A program made the position numbers and the translations under genes. Positions 7,381-15,673 of a stretch of 64,000 nucleotides of DNA are shown piece after piece. The notes under the pieces were generated by a model that searched no databases, was not told where the DNA came from, and saw only the letters and a list, made by a program, of their open reading frames with translations. The first letter of the stretch is position 1. Every line of letters starts with the position of its first letter. The stretch comes from Actinomycetes bacterium (GTDB taxonomy: Bacteria > Actinomycetota > Actinomycetes > Nanopelagicales > Nanopelagicaceae), in assembly GCA_025363635.1 (NCBI GenBank), contig JANYDL010000019.1, forward strand, positions 1 through 64,000, given 5' to 3'.

Positions 7381-8002
7381 TCGATTTCACCATCCTTAAA
7401 GAAATTTCAAGCGCATCAAGAACTGACTCGAAGGCGGCTTCTGGTAAGTGGCCCTCAATGATGAGAGATGTTGCTCCATGCACTGCAGACCACGCAAGAA
7501 TTTCTCCGTAAGGTCGCACAGCAGAATTAATTGCACCGACATTTGCTAACTGATCGAGGGATCCTTGTAGTAACTTCCACGCTCTGCTTTCATCCCTTGC
7601 TGCGACCGTTTGTTCTTGATCGAGTGCGCAAAAAACACCAAACATCAATCTAAAGAGATTGGACTCCGTATTGCCCCACTCGAAATATGCACGGCCCAGT
7701 GCGCGAAAACGTGCGCGTACCGCCTTTTCTCCATTCCCCGGGAACGCAGCCATGGCTACCTCTTGGCGATCGGCCAATAAATCAAAGAGGGCCAGACCGA
7801 CTCCACTGATCAGAGCGTCTTTATCGGGAAAGTAGTGATAGGCCGCACTTGGGCTAACCCCTACCTGCGCCGCGACCGCTCGAAGTGAGATGTGTTCGAC
7901 ACCACTTTCGCGAATCATCTCAGTGGCCGCCGCGATAAGCGCCATCTCGAGATTGCCATGGTGGTAATTGGTCCGCGACTTTTCGGCTTTGAGAATACTC
8001 AT
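7373..8002 (-). CDS. TetR/AcrR-family transcriptional regulator
   Basis: 209 residues. The N-terminal helix-turn-helix is clear: 'LIAAATEMIRESGVEHISLRAVAAQVGVSPSAAYHYFPDKDALI', about residues 20-65, followed by a helical ligand domain of the TetR_C type. It is divergent from an MMPL exporter and shares an 80-bp promoter region holding an inverted repeat, so it most likely represses that exporter and itself. The ligand is unknown. Confidence 0.92.
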   Translation of the reverse strand: MSILKAEKSRTNYHHGNLEMALIAAATEMIRESGVEHISLRAVAAQVGVSPSAAYHYFPDKDALISGVGLALFDLLADRQEVAMAAFPGNGEKAVRARFRALGRAYFEWGNTESNLFRLMFGVFCALDQEQTVAARDESRAWKLLQGSLDQLANVGAINSAVRPYGEILAWSAVHGATSLIIEGHLPEAAFESVLDALEISLRMVKSNE

Positions 8003-8023
8003 GGTCAGATCATCCCTCCTATC

Positions 8024-8058
8024 TTGACAATGTTCAATTGTATACAGAATAATCTGTA
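8024..8058 (+). promoter_or_regulatory. MMPL promoter with TetR-type operator
   Basis: A -35 box TTGACA (8024-8029) and a -10 box AATAAT (8048-8053) are 18 bases apart, reading toward the MMPL gene. The inverted repeat TACAGA-ATAA-TCTGTA (8043-8058) covers the -10 box, a normal position for a repressor operator. Sequence shows the boxes directly; TetR binding is inferred from the divergent layout. Confidence 0.6.
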
Positions 8059-8082
8059 CATCGTTCAGATTTGGAGATTTTA

Positions 8083-10185
8083 ATGTTTAACGCCCTTGCT
8101 AACGCCGTCGTTCATCGTCGCAAACGCACTTTGGTCATTTTCTTACTCTCCATCGTTGTGGCCGGAGCGGTCGGATCGATGGCTTTTGCAAAACTCGACA
8201 CTGGCGGCTACTCCGACCCAAAAAGTGAATCATCGCGTGCTTACAAGTATCTGACCGATAACTTCAATGTGAAAGATCCGATCATCGTGCTTATCGTGGA
8301 TGGCGGGAGCCGGGCAGCCAGTGACCCCAGTGTCATTAAATCGGCGACGAAATTAGAAGCAGAAGTTAGACATGTAAATGGCGTTACGAGCACCTTGTCT
8401 TATTGGTCAGCCGGCGGTGCGCCTACGCTGCTTTCTAAAGACGGCAAGGCCGCATATCTCTTTGCGTACGCCGACACCACGAATTTTTCTACCGTCGGCG
8501 AAATCGGTAAAGCGGTGCAAGAAAAATTTGACGGGAAATTTGAAGGTCTCAAGGTATTTGCCTCTGGTGGTGGCGTTGTTGCACATGCGATTAATACCAA
8601 GATCTCTAAAGATTTAGCTTTAGCCGAAGCAATCTCCATTCCCTTGGTCTTCATCCTCCTGGTTTTTGTCTTCGGCGCTCTTGTTGCTTCCGCTATGCCT
8701 TTAGTTGTGGGAATCAGCGCAATACTTGGCGCATTTTTCATTATCTATCTTTTCACTCTCTTCACCTCTGTCAGTATTTACGCCCTTAACTTGATCACCG
8801 GCCTTGGTCTGGGTCTTGGAATTGACTATGCCCTCTTGATAGTGAATCGTTTCCGAGAAGAACTCCACACGGGTAAGAGCGTGGAAGAATCAGTAAAAAC
8901 CACTGTTAATACTGCAGGAAAGACAGTCTTTTACTCTGGCCTCACCGTCCTGGTCACTCTGAGCGCCATGATGGTCTTTCCCTTGAGCTTCTTAAAATCA
9001 TTTGGTTACGCAGGCATCGCTGTTGTCACTTTGGCGGTAGCCGGCGCTCTTATTCCTCTGCCCGCAATCCTGGCCATCATTGGAAAGCGCGTTGATAAAG
9101 GGGTGGTTCGCAAAAGCGCAATCACTCCAAAGGAAGATGGCCGATGGGCTTCGACCGCGCGCTTTGTGATGCGCCGCCCGATTCCCGTCGTGCTCGTATC
9201 TTTGATTATTTTGGGAATTTTCGCAGCTCCAATTTCCTCACTCTCTTTCGCACAGGTAGATTCTCGTGTTTTGCCCGCCTCCGACAAAGCCGCGATTGCA
9301 TCTCAAATGGTCACGGAAAGATTTCCGGGTCAAGAAGGCAGTCCGATCGAAATCATCATTCCGGGTGGAGTCAGCAAATCTGCTCAAGTCGATGCCTACC
9401 TCAAAGAGGTCGCAAAGGTTGATGGGGTAGTCCGAATCAACCCGCCTCAGAGCAACGGAAAAGATCTCAGAGTTACTGCAATTCAAGCAATGGCTTCACG
9501 CACGATCGCAGTTGAAAAAGTAGTTCATGGTATCCGCAATCTACATTCTCCTGACGCAACCATGATCGGCGGCGCAGCAGCGGACTTTACTGATTCGCAA
9601 GATGGAATCGCGCATGCACTTCCTTGGGCGTTAGGTTGGATTACCTTAAGCGTTCTTATCCTCATCTTTATTTTCACCGGCTCAATTATTTTGCCAATCA
9701 AAGCGGTCATCCTAAACGTGCTCTCGCTCTGCGCCACTTTGGGTTTACTCTCCTGGATATTTATCGATGGCCATCTGAAATACCTCCTCGGTAACTTCAC
9801 GGTCACGGGCTCCCTTGATACCGGTACGACAATTTTGGTAGCAGTCGTCGTCTTTGGACTTTCCATGGACTACGAAATCTTTCTTCTCTCGCGCATTCGC
9901 GAGGAACACTTTGCTGGTAAGTCGAATATGGAGTCGGTAGCCACAGGTTTACAGCGATCCGCCAGAATCATTACGGCGGCGGCCGGTCTACTTGCCGTTG
10001 TCTTCGCCGCTTTCGTCACGAGCGGTGTGACTTCGATCAAGATGATGGGGCTGGGCGTTGCCTTTGCCGTGCTCCTGGATGCCACGCTCATTCGCGCCCT
10101 GCTTGTGCCGGCCCTGATGCGCCTATTCGGAGAGCGCAACTGGTGGTCACCGAAGGTTCTGAAACGATTCACACTCACACACTGA
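8083..10185 (+). CDS. MMPL/RND-superfamily exporter
   Basis: 700 residues with two repeats, each one transmembrane helix, a large extracytoplasmic loop and a bundle of five to six helices. The conserved proton-relay Asp-Tyr motifs are visible in both halves: 'GLGLGIDYALLIVNRFREE' and 'VFGLSMDYEIFLLSRIREE'. MMPL proteins export lipids or hydrophobic compounds in actinobacteria; the substrate here is unknown. Start chosen at 8083 because GGAG lies upstream; the frame also opens 12 bases earlier. Divergent from the TetR gene, which likely controls it. Confidence 0.93.
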   Translation: MFNALANAVVHRRKRTLVIFLLSIVVAGAVGSMAFAKLDTGGYSDPKSESSRAYKYLTDNFNVKDPIIVLIVDGGSRAASDPSVIKSATKLEAEVRHVNGVTSTLSYWSAGGAPTLLSKDGKAAYLFAYADTTNFSTVGEIGKAVQEKFDGKFEGLKVFASGGGVVAHAINTKISKDLALAEAISIPLVFILLVFVFGALVASAMPLVVGISAILGAFFIIYLFTLFTSVSIYALNLITGLGLGLGIDYALLIVNRFREELHTGKSVEESVKTTVNTAGKTVFYSGLTVLVTLSAMMVFPLSFLKSFGYAGIAVVTLAVAGALIPLPAILAIIGKRVDKGVVRKSAITPKEDGRWASTARFVMRRPIPVVLVSLIILGIFAAPISSLSFAQVDSRVLPASDKAAIASQMVTERFPGQEGSPIEIIIPGGVSKSAQVDAYLKEVAKVDGVVRINPPQSNGKDLRVTAIQAMASRTIAVEKVVHGIRNLHSPDATMIGGAAADFTDSQDGIAHALPWALGWITLSVLILIFIFTGSIILPIKAVILNVLSLCATLGLLSWIFIDGHLKYLLGNFTVTGSLDTGTTILVAVVVFGLSMDYEIFLLSRIREEHFAGKSNMESVATGLQRSARIITAAAGLLAVVFAAFVTSGVTSIKMMGLGVAFAVLLDATLIRALLVPALMRLFGERNWWSPKVLKRFTLTH

Positions 10186-10261
10186 CGCCATCACGGACTG
10201 TGACTAAACCTACGCAGGAAGGTACTCCCCCGCAGGTGCAAGCCCGCAATAACCTTGGGGT

Positions 10262-11029
10262 ATGAGAAAAAACTATTACGCCCTCGCGATCGTCGCCGCA
10301 CTTGCAATAAATATTCCAGCGGCGACGGCTAGTACTCCTTCGCAAACCATCGCCAAAGCCCAAAAGGTCATCACCACTAAATCAGCCGAACTTAAGGCTT
10401 GGTTGGCTAAGGAACATAAAGATGAGGGCGTTTTGGGAGCTCAATACATTCCTCAAATCAATGTTGCAAACCAAAAATTGGCGGCAACGCTAAAGGATTT
10501 GGCCGCGACATATACGCCGCTGCTTGCTAGCGCAGATACTTCAATTTCATATCCGGCTCAGAGTCGCTACGCCGCAGCCCAAGCCGATGCGAATGCTGAG
10601 AATCAAAAGACTGCCTCTGACATCAAGGCTACGTGGGATGCTGCACTTAAAGGTATTGATGAAGTGTATGAACCTGCAGAATTTCTCATGATCGATCAGA
10701 TAGGAGTTGCGAAAGATACTGTGCTTGCCGCAAAACGCGCTAGCAAAGATGCCTCAAATTTTGATTCTGCATTCGCCACCGCGCTTAACTTTGAAATGAA
10801 TCGAGTTGCTTTAAGCAAAGTTGCGCAGTCAGAATGGAGCGGAAAAATAAAAGTCGCGGCTTTGAATTCCTTGGCTAAGGTCGAGGCCGCTTCCAATAAA
10901 GCCGATGCTCTCGCCTCTTCCTATTCATATGCTGCCGCCATGAAATTCAATTCACTCATGGGTACAGCAGTGGTGAGCAATTCATCCTTCAAAGGACATC
11001 TTGCGAAGGCAAAAAAAATATTTGCATAA
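10262..11029 (+). CDS. Secreted helical protein of unknown function
   Basis: 255 residues. An N-terminal signal peptide (MRKNYYALAIVAALAINIPAATAS) probably ends at ATA-S. The mature part is rich in Ala, Lys and Ser with heptad-like spacing, and is probably all alpha-helical. No cysteine and no known motif seen. Upstream, TAACCT ends six bases before the ATG, so a leaderless transcript is possible; no good ribosome site is present. I do not recognise the family. Confidence 0.75.
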   Translation: MRKNYYALAIVAALAINIPAATASTPSQTIAKAQKVITTKSAELKAWLAKEHKDEGVLGAQYIPQINVANQKLAATLKDLAATYTPLLASADTSISYPAQSRYAAAQADANAENQKTASDIKATWDAALKGIDEVYEPAEFLMIDQIGVAKDTVLAAKRASKDASNFDSAFATALNFEMNRVALSKVAQSEWSGKIKVAALNSLAKVEAASNKADALASSYSYAAAMKFNSLMGTAVVSNSSFKGHLAKAKKIFA

Positions 11030-11035
11030 AATGTG

Positions 11036-11108
11036 TGTCCTCGGCCGGAGTCGGACCGGCGACCTACCGCTTAGGAGGCGGTTGCTCTATCCACTGAGCT
11101 ACGAGGAC
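11036..11108 (-). tRNA. tRNA-Arg (anticodon CCT)
   Basis: A 73-nt cloverleaf on the minus strand. The acceptor GTCCTCG pairs with CGAGGAC, then discriminator A. D arm GCTC/GAGC, anticodon stem ACCGC/GCGGT with loop CTCCTAA (anticodon CCT, reading AGG), T arm GCCGG-TCCGACT-CCGGC. CCA is not encoded. Confidence 0.95.
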
Positions 11109-11118
11109 TCGATTATTG

Positions 11119-11147
11119 AATCAAGGCAAGGTTACCTTGCCTTGATT
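11119..11147. repeat. Perfect 29-bp inverted repeat
   Basis: AATCAAGGCAAGGT (11119-11132) and ACCTTGCCTTGATT (11134-11147) are exact reverse complements around one central T. It sits between the tRNA-Arg gene and the GMC oxidoreductase start, 11 bp upstream of the tRNA on its strand. Neither side has a T-run, so it is not a standard terminator. It could be a dimeric regulator site, a transcript-stabilising hairpin, or an insertion-element remnant. Confidence 0.8.
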
Positions 11148-11163
11148 GGCAGAGTTATCTCCA

Positions 11164-12864
11164 ATGGCTAGCATTTCAAGTATGAACGCCGAGTTTGATG
11201 TCATCATTATTGGCTCGGGTTTTGGTGGCTCGGTCTCGGCTCTGAGATTGGTGGAAAAGGGCTACAAAGTCGCAGTGCTTGAAGCGGGACGTCGCTTTAC
11301 CGATGATGAATTACCTAAGACCTCTTGGCGGCTTCGTACATTTCTTTTCGCACCGCAAATTGGGTGCTTCGGTATTCAAAGAATTCACATGCTCCCAGAT
11401 GTGATCGTCTTAGCGGGCGCCGGAGTTGGTGGAGGCTCGTTGGTCTATGCCAATACTTTGTACCAACCTGACGATCGTTATTTCCTCGATCCGCAATGGT
11501 CGAGTATCGCAGACTGGAAAAGCGAACTAGAACCTTGTTATGACTTAGCCCGCAGAATGCTTGGGGTAAAGATCAATCCATTCATGTCGCCTAGTGATGA
11601 AGCCATGAAAAGTGCGGCAGAAGCAATGGGCGTTGCTCATACTTTCAGAATGGCTCCCGTCGGTATCCATTTCGGCGCCTTCCCGGGCGAAAAAGTGAAG
11701 GACCCTTTCTTTGGCGGGGTGGGTCCAGATCGGGACGGCTGCATGCAGTGCGGTGCATGTATGACGGGATGTCGGCACAATGCAAAGAACACTTTGCCAA
11801 AAAATTATTTGGGGTTGGCCGAAAAATTTGGTGCTTGCGTCTTTCCAATGACTACGGTCACCAGAATTCAGCCCAACAAAAATGGTTGGGAGATTATTAC
11901 AACAAAGACAGGATCCGTTTTTAACTCCAATCAAAAATACTTTGCCAAAGAGGTAATCGTTGCAGCGGGAACTTTCAATACACAGAAGTTATTGCACCAG
12001 ATGAAAGCCAAAAAAATCCTTCCCGACCTATCAAATAAACTGGGTGATCTTTCGCGCACGAACAGCGAATCTCTCGTTGGCGCGATGATGCCGAATGTCG
12101 ATATCGATTTCAGTACAGGCTCTGCGATAACTTCCTCTTTCTTCCCTGACGACCGCACTCATATTGAACCTGTTCGATATGGCAAAGGCAGTAATTTCAT
12201 GGGGTTACTTCAAACCTTCATGACGGATGGCCAATCACCAAAATTGCGCAGGAAGCAGTGGAGGAAGTTATTTATTAGTAAGCCGGCTACTTTCTTCCAA
12301 ATACTCAATGTGCGAAAGTGGAGCGAGCGCACTGTCATTGCCTTAGTGATGCAAAACGTAGACAGTTGGATCAAGGTGCAAGGAAAACGTGGCATTTTTG
12401 GTTGGCGACTCACATCAAAAAACAGTGAAGATCATCCCAACGCAATATGGATTCCCGCCGCCAATGAAACAGTGCGCCATATCGCCAATAAATACAATGG
12501 AATTGCAGGAGGAAATGTGGGTGAACTCATTGGAGCACCTTTTACTGCCCACTTTGTTGGCGGTTGCGTAATTGGAGACTCCCCAGAACATGGAGTCATC
12601 GATCCTTATCATCGCGTTTGGAATTACCCGACACTTCACATCATCGATGGCTCGACCATCACGGCAAATCTGGGCGTGAATCCTTCACTCACCATCACCG
12701 CACAGGCCGAAAGAGCACTTTCTATGTGGCCCAATATCGGTGAAGAAGATTTACGACCGGCTCAAGGAAGTGCCTATCAAAGAGTGACACCTATTGCACC
12801 GCATAATCCAGTCGTGCCCCAAGGGGCACCAGCAGAATTACGTTTCTCGCCACCAACGAAGTAA
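11164..12864 (+). CDS. GMC-family oxidoreductase (cholesterol-oxidase-like, with four-Cys motif)
   Basis: About 566 residues. The FAD-binding Rossmann motif 'DVIIIGSGFGGSVSALRL' is at the N-terminus, followed by 'VLAGAGVGGGSLVYANTLY'. Near residue 190 it has 'CMQCGACMTGCRHNAKNTL', a cysteine cluster seen in the mycobacterial ChoD-like branch and suggestive of an Fe-S site. The C-terminal GMC motif is 'GANLGVNPSLTITA'-like (ITANLGVNPSLTITAQAER). It oxidises an alcohol, possibly a sterol-like one; the substrate is not known. ATG 11164 and ATG 11182 are both possible; neither has a strong ribosome site. The last 27 bases overlap the convergent kinase gene. Confidence 0.85.
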   Translation: MASISSMNAEFDVIIIGSGFGGSVSALRLVEKGYKVAVLEAGRRFTDDELPKTSWRLRTFLFAPQIGCFGIQRIHMLPDVIVLAGAGVGGGSLVYANTLYQPDDRYFLDPQWSSIADWKSELEPCYDLARRMLGVKINPFMSPSDEAMKSAAEAMGVAHTFRMAPVGIHFGAFPGEKVKDPFFGGVGPDRDGCMQCGACMTGCRHNAKNTLPKNYLGLAEKFGACVFPMTTVTRIQPNKNGWEIITTKTGSVFNSNQKYFAKEVIVAAGTFNTQKLLHQMKAKKILPDLSNKLGDLSRTNSESLVGAMMPNVDIDFSTGSAITSSFFPDDRTHIEPVRYGKGSNFMGLLQTFMTDGQSPKLRRKQWRKLFISKPATFFQILNVRKWSERTVIALVMQNVDSWIKVQGKRGIFGWRLTSKNSEDHPNAIWIPAANETVRHIANKYNGIAGGNVGELIGAPFTAHFVGGCVIGDSPEHGVIDPYHRVWNYPTLHIIDGSTITANLGVNPSLTITAQAERALSMWPNIGEEDLRPAQGSAYQRVTPIAPHNPVVPQGAPAELRFSPPTK

Positions 12865-13749
12865 GGGCAAATTATCTTCCGGCATCATCGTCACAATCGC
12901 ACTCGCACCATCAAGATGATCACCTTTACTTGCCACTAAACGGGCGTGCGGAAGAAGAGCAACAACACGGCGACGTATCGTTTCTTCATAACCGCGATTG
13001 CGCGCGACCCCGCCCAGGAGTGCGACTGAAAGACCTTCATTTCGCATTCCACCTGAAAGAGTCCAAGCAGCGGCAGTGCTTTTTGCTAGATGTTCTGCAC
13101 CCCGATCTCTAATAAGAAGTGCGCTAGCGATACTACGATCGGCCGCTTCAAGCACCATGCGCGCCGAAGTGATACATAAACTCTGCGCTTCAGCGCCAAC
13201 CTTGCTTGGCAACTTATCAAACAAAACTATCTCATCTTCCATAAATTTTAGAAGTGTTGCGTCGCTTTCACGTCCCTGTCGACTAGCAAGTACACGCTCC
13301 AACCCCTGCTTACCTAACCAATACCCTCCGCCGAGGTCACCGAAAATATGGCCAAGCCCATCAGCATGAGCGAAAACTCCTCTACGCCCTGCAACTGCAA
13401 CAACTCCACTTCCAATGGAAATCACTACTCCATCATCTCCACGCAGCGCCCCGATATAACCCGCTAAACCATCATCAATAATGACTGTGTTTTTTGCACC
13501 GAAAAATTCTTTTGCGAGTTCTCCATAAGGCTTTGGATCCGGCGCAGTACCGCTCATCCCGGTCAAACTCATTGCGACCGTCTCTTCGCGAATGCCCTTT
13601 GGAAAGTTCTTGGCTACTTCTTCAAAAAGATCTTTCACGACACTGAGGACTGTTTCGTCGGCCCGCTTTGCGCGCTTAGACTCGTACGCTCCCCCGCTCC
13701 AACGCATGCGAGCGCCAGACTGTCCTAAATCGAGTGCGAATACCATCAT
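12838..13749 (-). CDS. BadF/BadG-type sugar kinase (N-acetylglucosamine kinase-like)
   Basis: 303 residues of the actin-like ATPase fold. Phosphate-1 motif 'FALDLGQSGARMRW' at the start, phosphate-2 region 'VIIDDGLAGYIGAL' and 'GVVISIGSGVVAVAG', then 'GDLGGGYWLGKQGLERVL', a hallmark of GlcNAc/glucosamine kinases of the BadF/BadG/BcrA/BcrD family. The adenosine motif is 'VALLGGVARNRGY'. It likely phosphorylates an amino sugar from cell-wall or chitin recycling; the exact sugar is inferred. Convergent 27-bp overlap with the GMC gene. Confidence 0.82.
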   Translation of the reverse strand: MMVFALDLGQSGARMRWSGGAYESKRAKRADETVLSVVKDLFEEVAKNFPKGIREETVAMSLTGMSGTAPDPKPYGELAKEFFGAKNTVIIDDGLAGYIGALRGDDGVVISIGSGVVAVAGRRGVFAHADGLGHIFGDLGGGYWLGKQGLERVLASRQGRESDATLLKFMEDEIVLFDKLPSKVGAEAQSLCITSARMVLEAADRSIASALLIRDRGAEHLAKSTAAAWTLSGGMRNEGLSVALLGGVARNRGYEETIRRRVVALLPHARLVASKGDHLDGASAIVTMMPEDNLPLLRWWRET

Positions 13750-13799
13750 TTCAGTTTAGGGTAAGTGTTGAATTCACGAAAGAAATTTTGGGAGAAAAA

Positions 13800-14576
13800 A
13801 TGGCGAAGACTGCCTTAATCACGGGTGCTACGGCCGGCATAGGCGCATCCTTTACGCGACTCCTTGCCAAAGAAGGTTTTAACCTTGTCCTCGTGGCTCG
13901 AGAAGAGGCCCGCCTCTCCGAAAGTGCCAGATCGCTGACGAGGGAATTCAACGTCCAATGCGAAATTTTAGTCGCGGATCTTTCAACCGAAAAAGGAGTG
14001 AGTGCGGTCGAGAAAAGGATGCACAAAGAGGGAGCCGAAATTGATGTACTCATTAATAATGCTGGCTTTGGAATTCGAGATGGTTTTCTGACAAGTGAAT
14101 TGAAGACCGAGTTAGAGCTTCTTGACGTCCTTGTACGCTCCCCGATGCGATTGATGCATGCGGTGCTGCCAGGAATGAAAGATCGAAATCACGGGACAAT
14201 AATTAATGTCTCATCAGTCGCCGGTTGGATCGCAGGCGGAACATACAGTGCGGCCAAGTCTTATCTCACGGTCCTGAGCGAATCGCTTCATACCGAATTA
14301 GCGAAGACCGAAGTGAGGGTTCTGGCTGTGGCTCCGGGTTTTACTCACACCGAATTTCATGCACGTGCGAAAATGCGAATGCGAGGCCTACCAGAGTTTA
14401 TGTGGCTTGATGCCGATCAAGTCGTTGCGAAAGCGTGGACCGATGCAATCGCGAGAAAGGCGATCTCAGTACCAGGGCGGCAGTATTTAATAATTTCCAT
14501 GATCGCTCGGTTCGGCCCGCGTCCGCTCGTTCGAAGGCTGGGTATGCGAGTTCGGATTAAGCAACGCACGAAATAG
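13800..14576 (+). CDS. Short-chain dehydrogenase/reductase (SDR)
   Basis: 258 residues of the classical SDR type. NAD(P) motif 'TALITGATAGIGASF', 'NNAGFGIRDGF', catalytic Ser in 'INVSSVAGW', and Tyr/Lys in 'TYSAAKSYL'. The loop after the first strand has Arg (VAREEARL), suggesting NADP(H). The closest family by look is the DltE/YqjQ-like group. Start at 13800 is supported by GGGAG; the frame extends 22 codons further without a better site. Substrate unknown. Confidence 0.92.
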   Translation: MAKTALITGATAGIGASFTRLLAKEGFNLVLVAREEARLSESARSLTREFNVQCEILVADLSTEKGVSAVEKRMHKEGAEIDVLINNAGFGIRDGFLTSELKTELELLDVLVRSPMRLMHAVLPGMKDRNHGTIINVSSVAGWIAGGTYSAAKSYLTVLSESLHTELAKTEVRVLAVAPGFTHTEFHARAKMRMRGLPEFMWLDADQVVAKAWTDAIARKAISVPGRQYLIISMIARFGPRPLVRRLGMRVRIKQRTK

Positions 14577-14683
14577 AGCAAATATCTGTGCGTTCTCGGT
14601 GAATTTTAAGGTATTGACCGTAAATATCCGCAAGTGTGAGTGACACTTTCGCTACGATGATGCATCGTCTATCGGAGGTTCTC

Positions 14684-15607
14684 ATGTTTCGAAAAGTAGT
14701 TACAGCGTCAATCCTCGGGCTCTTTCTTGCTGGAACGCTAGTCTCCGTGGCCCCTGCTAATGCAGCGACGAGTAAGGTAGTGGTGAAGAACGGTGTTCTT
14801 TGCACCACGGCAAATGTAAAGGCTAAAGTCGGATCAAATGTTTATACCTGCGCTAAGAACCCAATTGTCAACAGCACTAAACTGACGTGGGTCTGGTCGG
14901 GATGTACTGAAGCACAGGCTGCTTACCTCAAATCTCAAACCACGTATTCCGCACTTGCTTCCAGTTATGCAAAAAATTCGACCGATACAAAGGCTGCCGC
15001 AGAAAGTCTCGCTGACGTCATGATTACTTCAATCAATAAGATGATCGAATATAAAGGCAATAAAGATTACGTCCGTGGCGATACGGTCTGGGTCAAGGAC
15101 CTTGGATATTTCACCACCAATGTGGCAACCATCGCGATCGACAGAACAGGTGGCAACACCCCAAAGGCATCGAATACAGGCGCTGTCGGATCCACCTCAA
15201 TGTGGACAGCGTTCGTCTCGACAGGGCCATCAAGCCTTAGTCCAAAGTTTGATCTCATTCCTAGTCCTGAATTGGCAATTGCTGAACGAAAAGCAGATAT
15301 CGCACATTGGGCTGATGCCATCAAGGCGCTTAATGTCGATGCTCAAAAACTGAAGGCTGCAAAGACCCTCACCGCTGCTCAATTGTCAACGCTCAATGCA
15401 ATCCCTGCATACATAAATTCGCTCTCAACAGGCAGTACCGCTGCGAGTAACACTGTGACAAATATGGAGTCCAATATTTCCCGACTCAAGAGACTAAATT
15501 CATCTCAAAACACGTTGCTACTGGCTCAGGCACAACTCACTGGTGCGAAAATGGATATAACAACCAATCTCGCAATGAGAAACCAAGCTTGCGCCAAGAA
15601 TATGTAG
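14684..15607 (+). CDS. Secreted protein with Cys/Trp N-terminal module
   Basis: 307 residues from ATG 14684 (GGAGG upstream). Signal peptide MFRKVVTASILGLFLAGT... ends near ANA-ATS. The mature N-terminus holds a compact module with three Cys: 'NGVLCTTANVKAKVGSNVYTCAKN', then 'KLTWVWSGC'. A long Ala/Ser/Lys helical region follows, ending in 'RNQACAKNM' with a fourth Cys. I have seen similar Cys-x-C/Trp modules on exported proteins of freshwater actinobacteria, but cannot name a family. Function unknown. Confidence 0.78.
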   Translation: MFRKVVTASILGLFLAGTLVSVAPANAATSKVVVKNGVLCTTANVKAKVGSNVYTCAKNPIVNSTKLTWVWSGCTEAQAAYLKSQTTYSALASSYAKNSTDTKAAAESLADVMITSINKMIEYKGNKDYVRGDTVWVKDLGYFTTNVATIAIDRTGGNTPKASNTGAVGSTSMWTAFVSTGPSSLSPKFDLIPSPELAIAERKADIAHWADAIKALNVDAQKLKAAKTLTAAQLSTLNAIPAYINSLSTGSTAASNTVTNMESNISRLKRLNSSQNTLLLAQAQLTGAKMDITTNLAMRNQACAKNM

Positions 15608-15627
15608 CCTGAGTAATCCAACTCAGG
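15608..15627 (+). terminator. Hairpin directly after the secreted-protein stop
   Basis: CCTGAGT (15608-15614) pairs with ACTCAGG (15621-15627) around a 6-base loop. It begins right after the stop codon at 15607. The run after it (tcaaccctattt) is only weakly T-rich, so it may act as an inefficient terminator. Confidence 0.45.
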
Positions 15628-15673
15628 TCAACCCTATTTATGAAGTAGGCATTGCTCTCTTTACTTAAGAGTT

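Noticed and set aside
10186-10261. Riboswitch-like leader before the secreted protein at 10262
   Set aside because: Some GC-rich pairing exists but the gap is only 76 bases and matches no class I know; a leaderless start is simpler.
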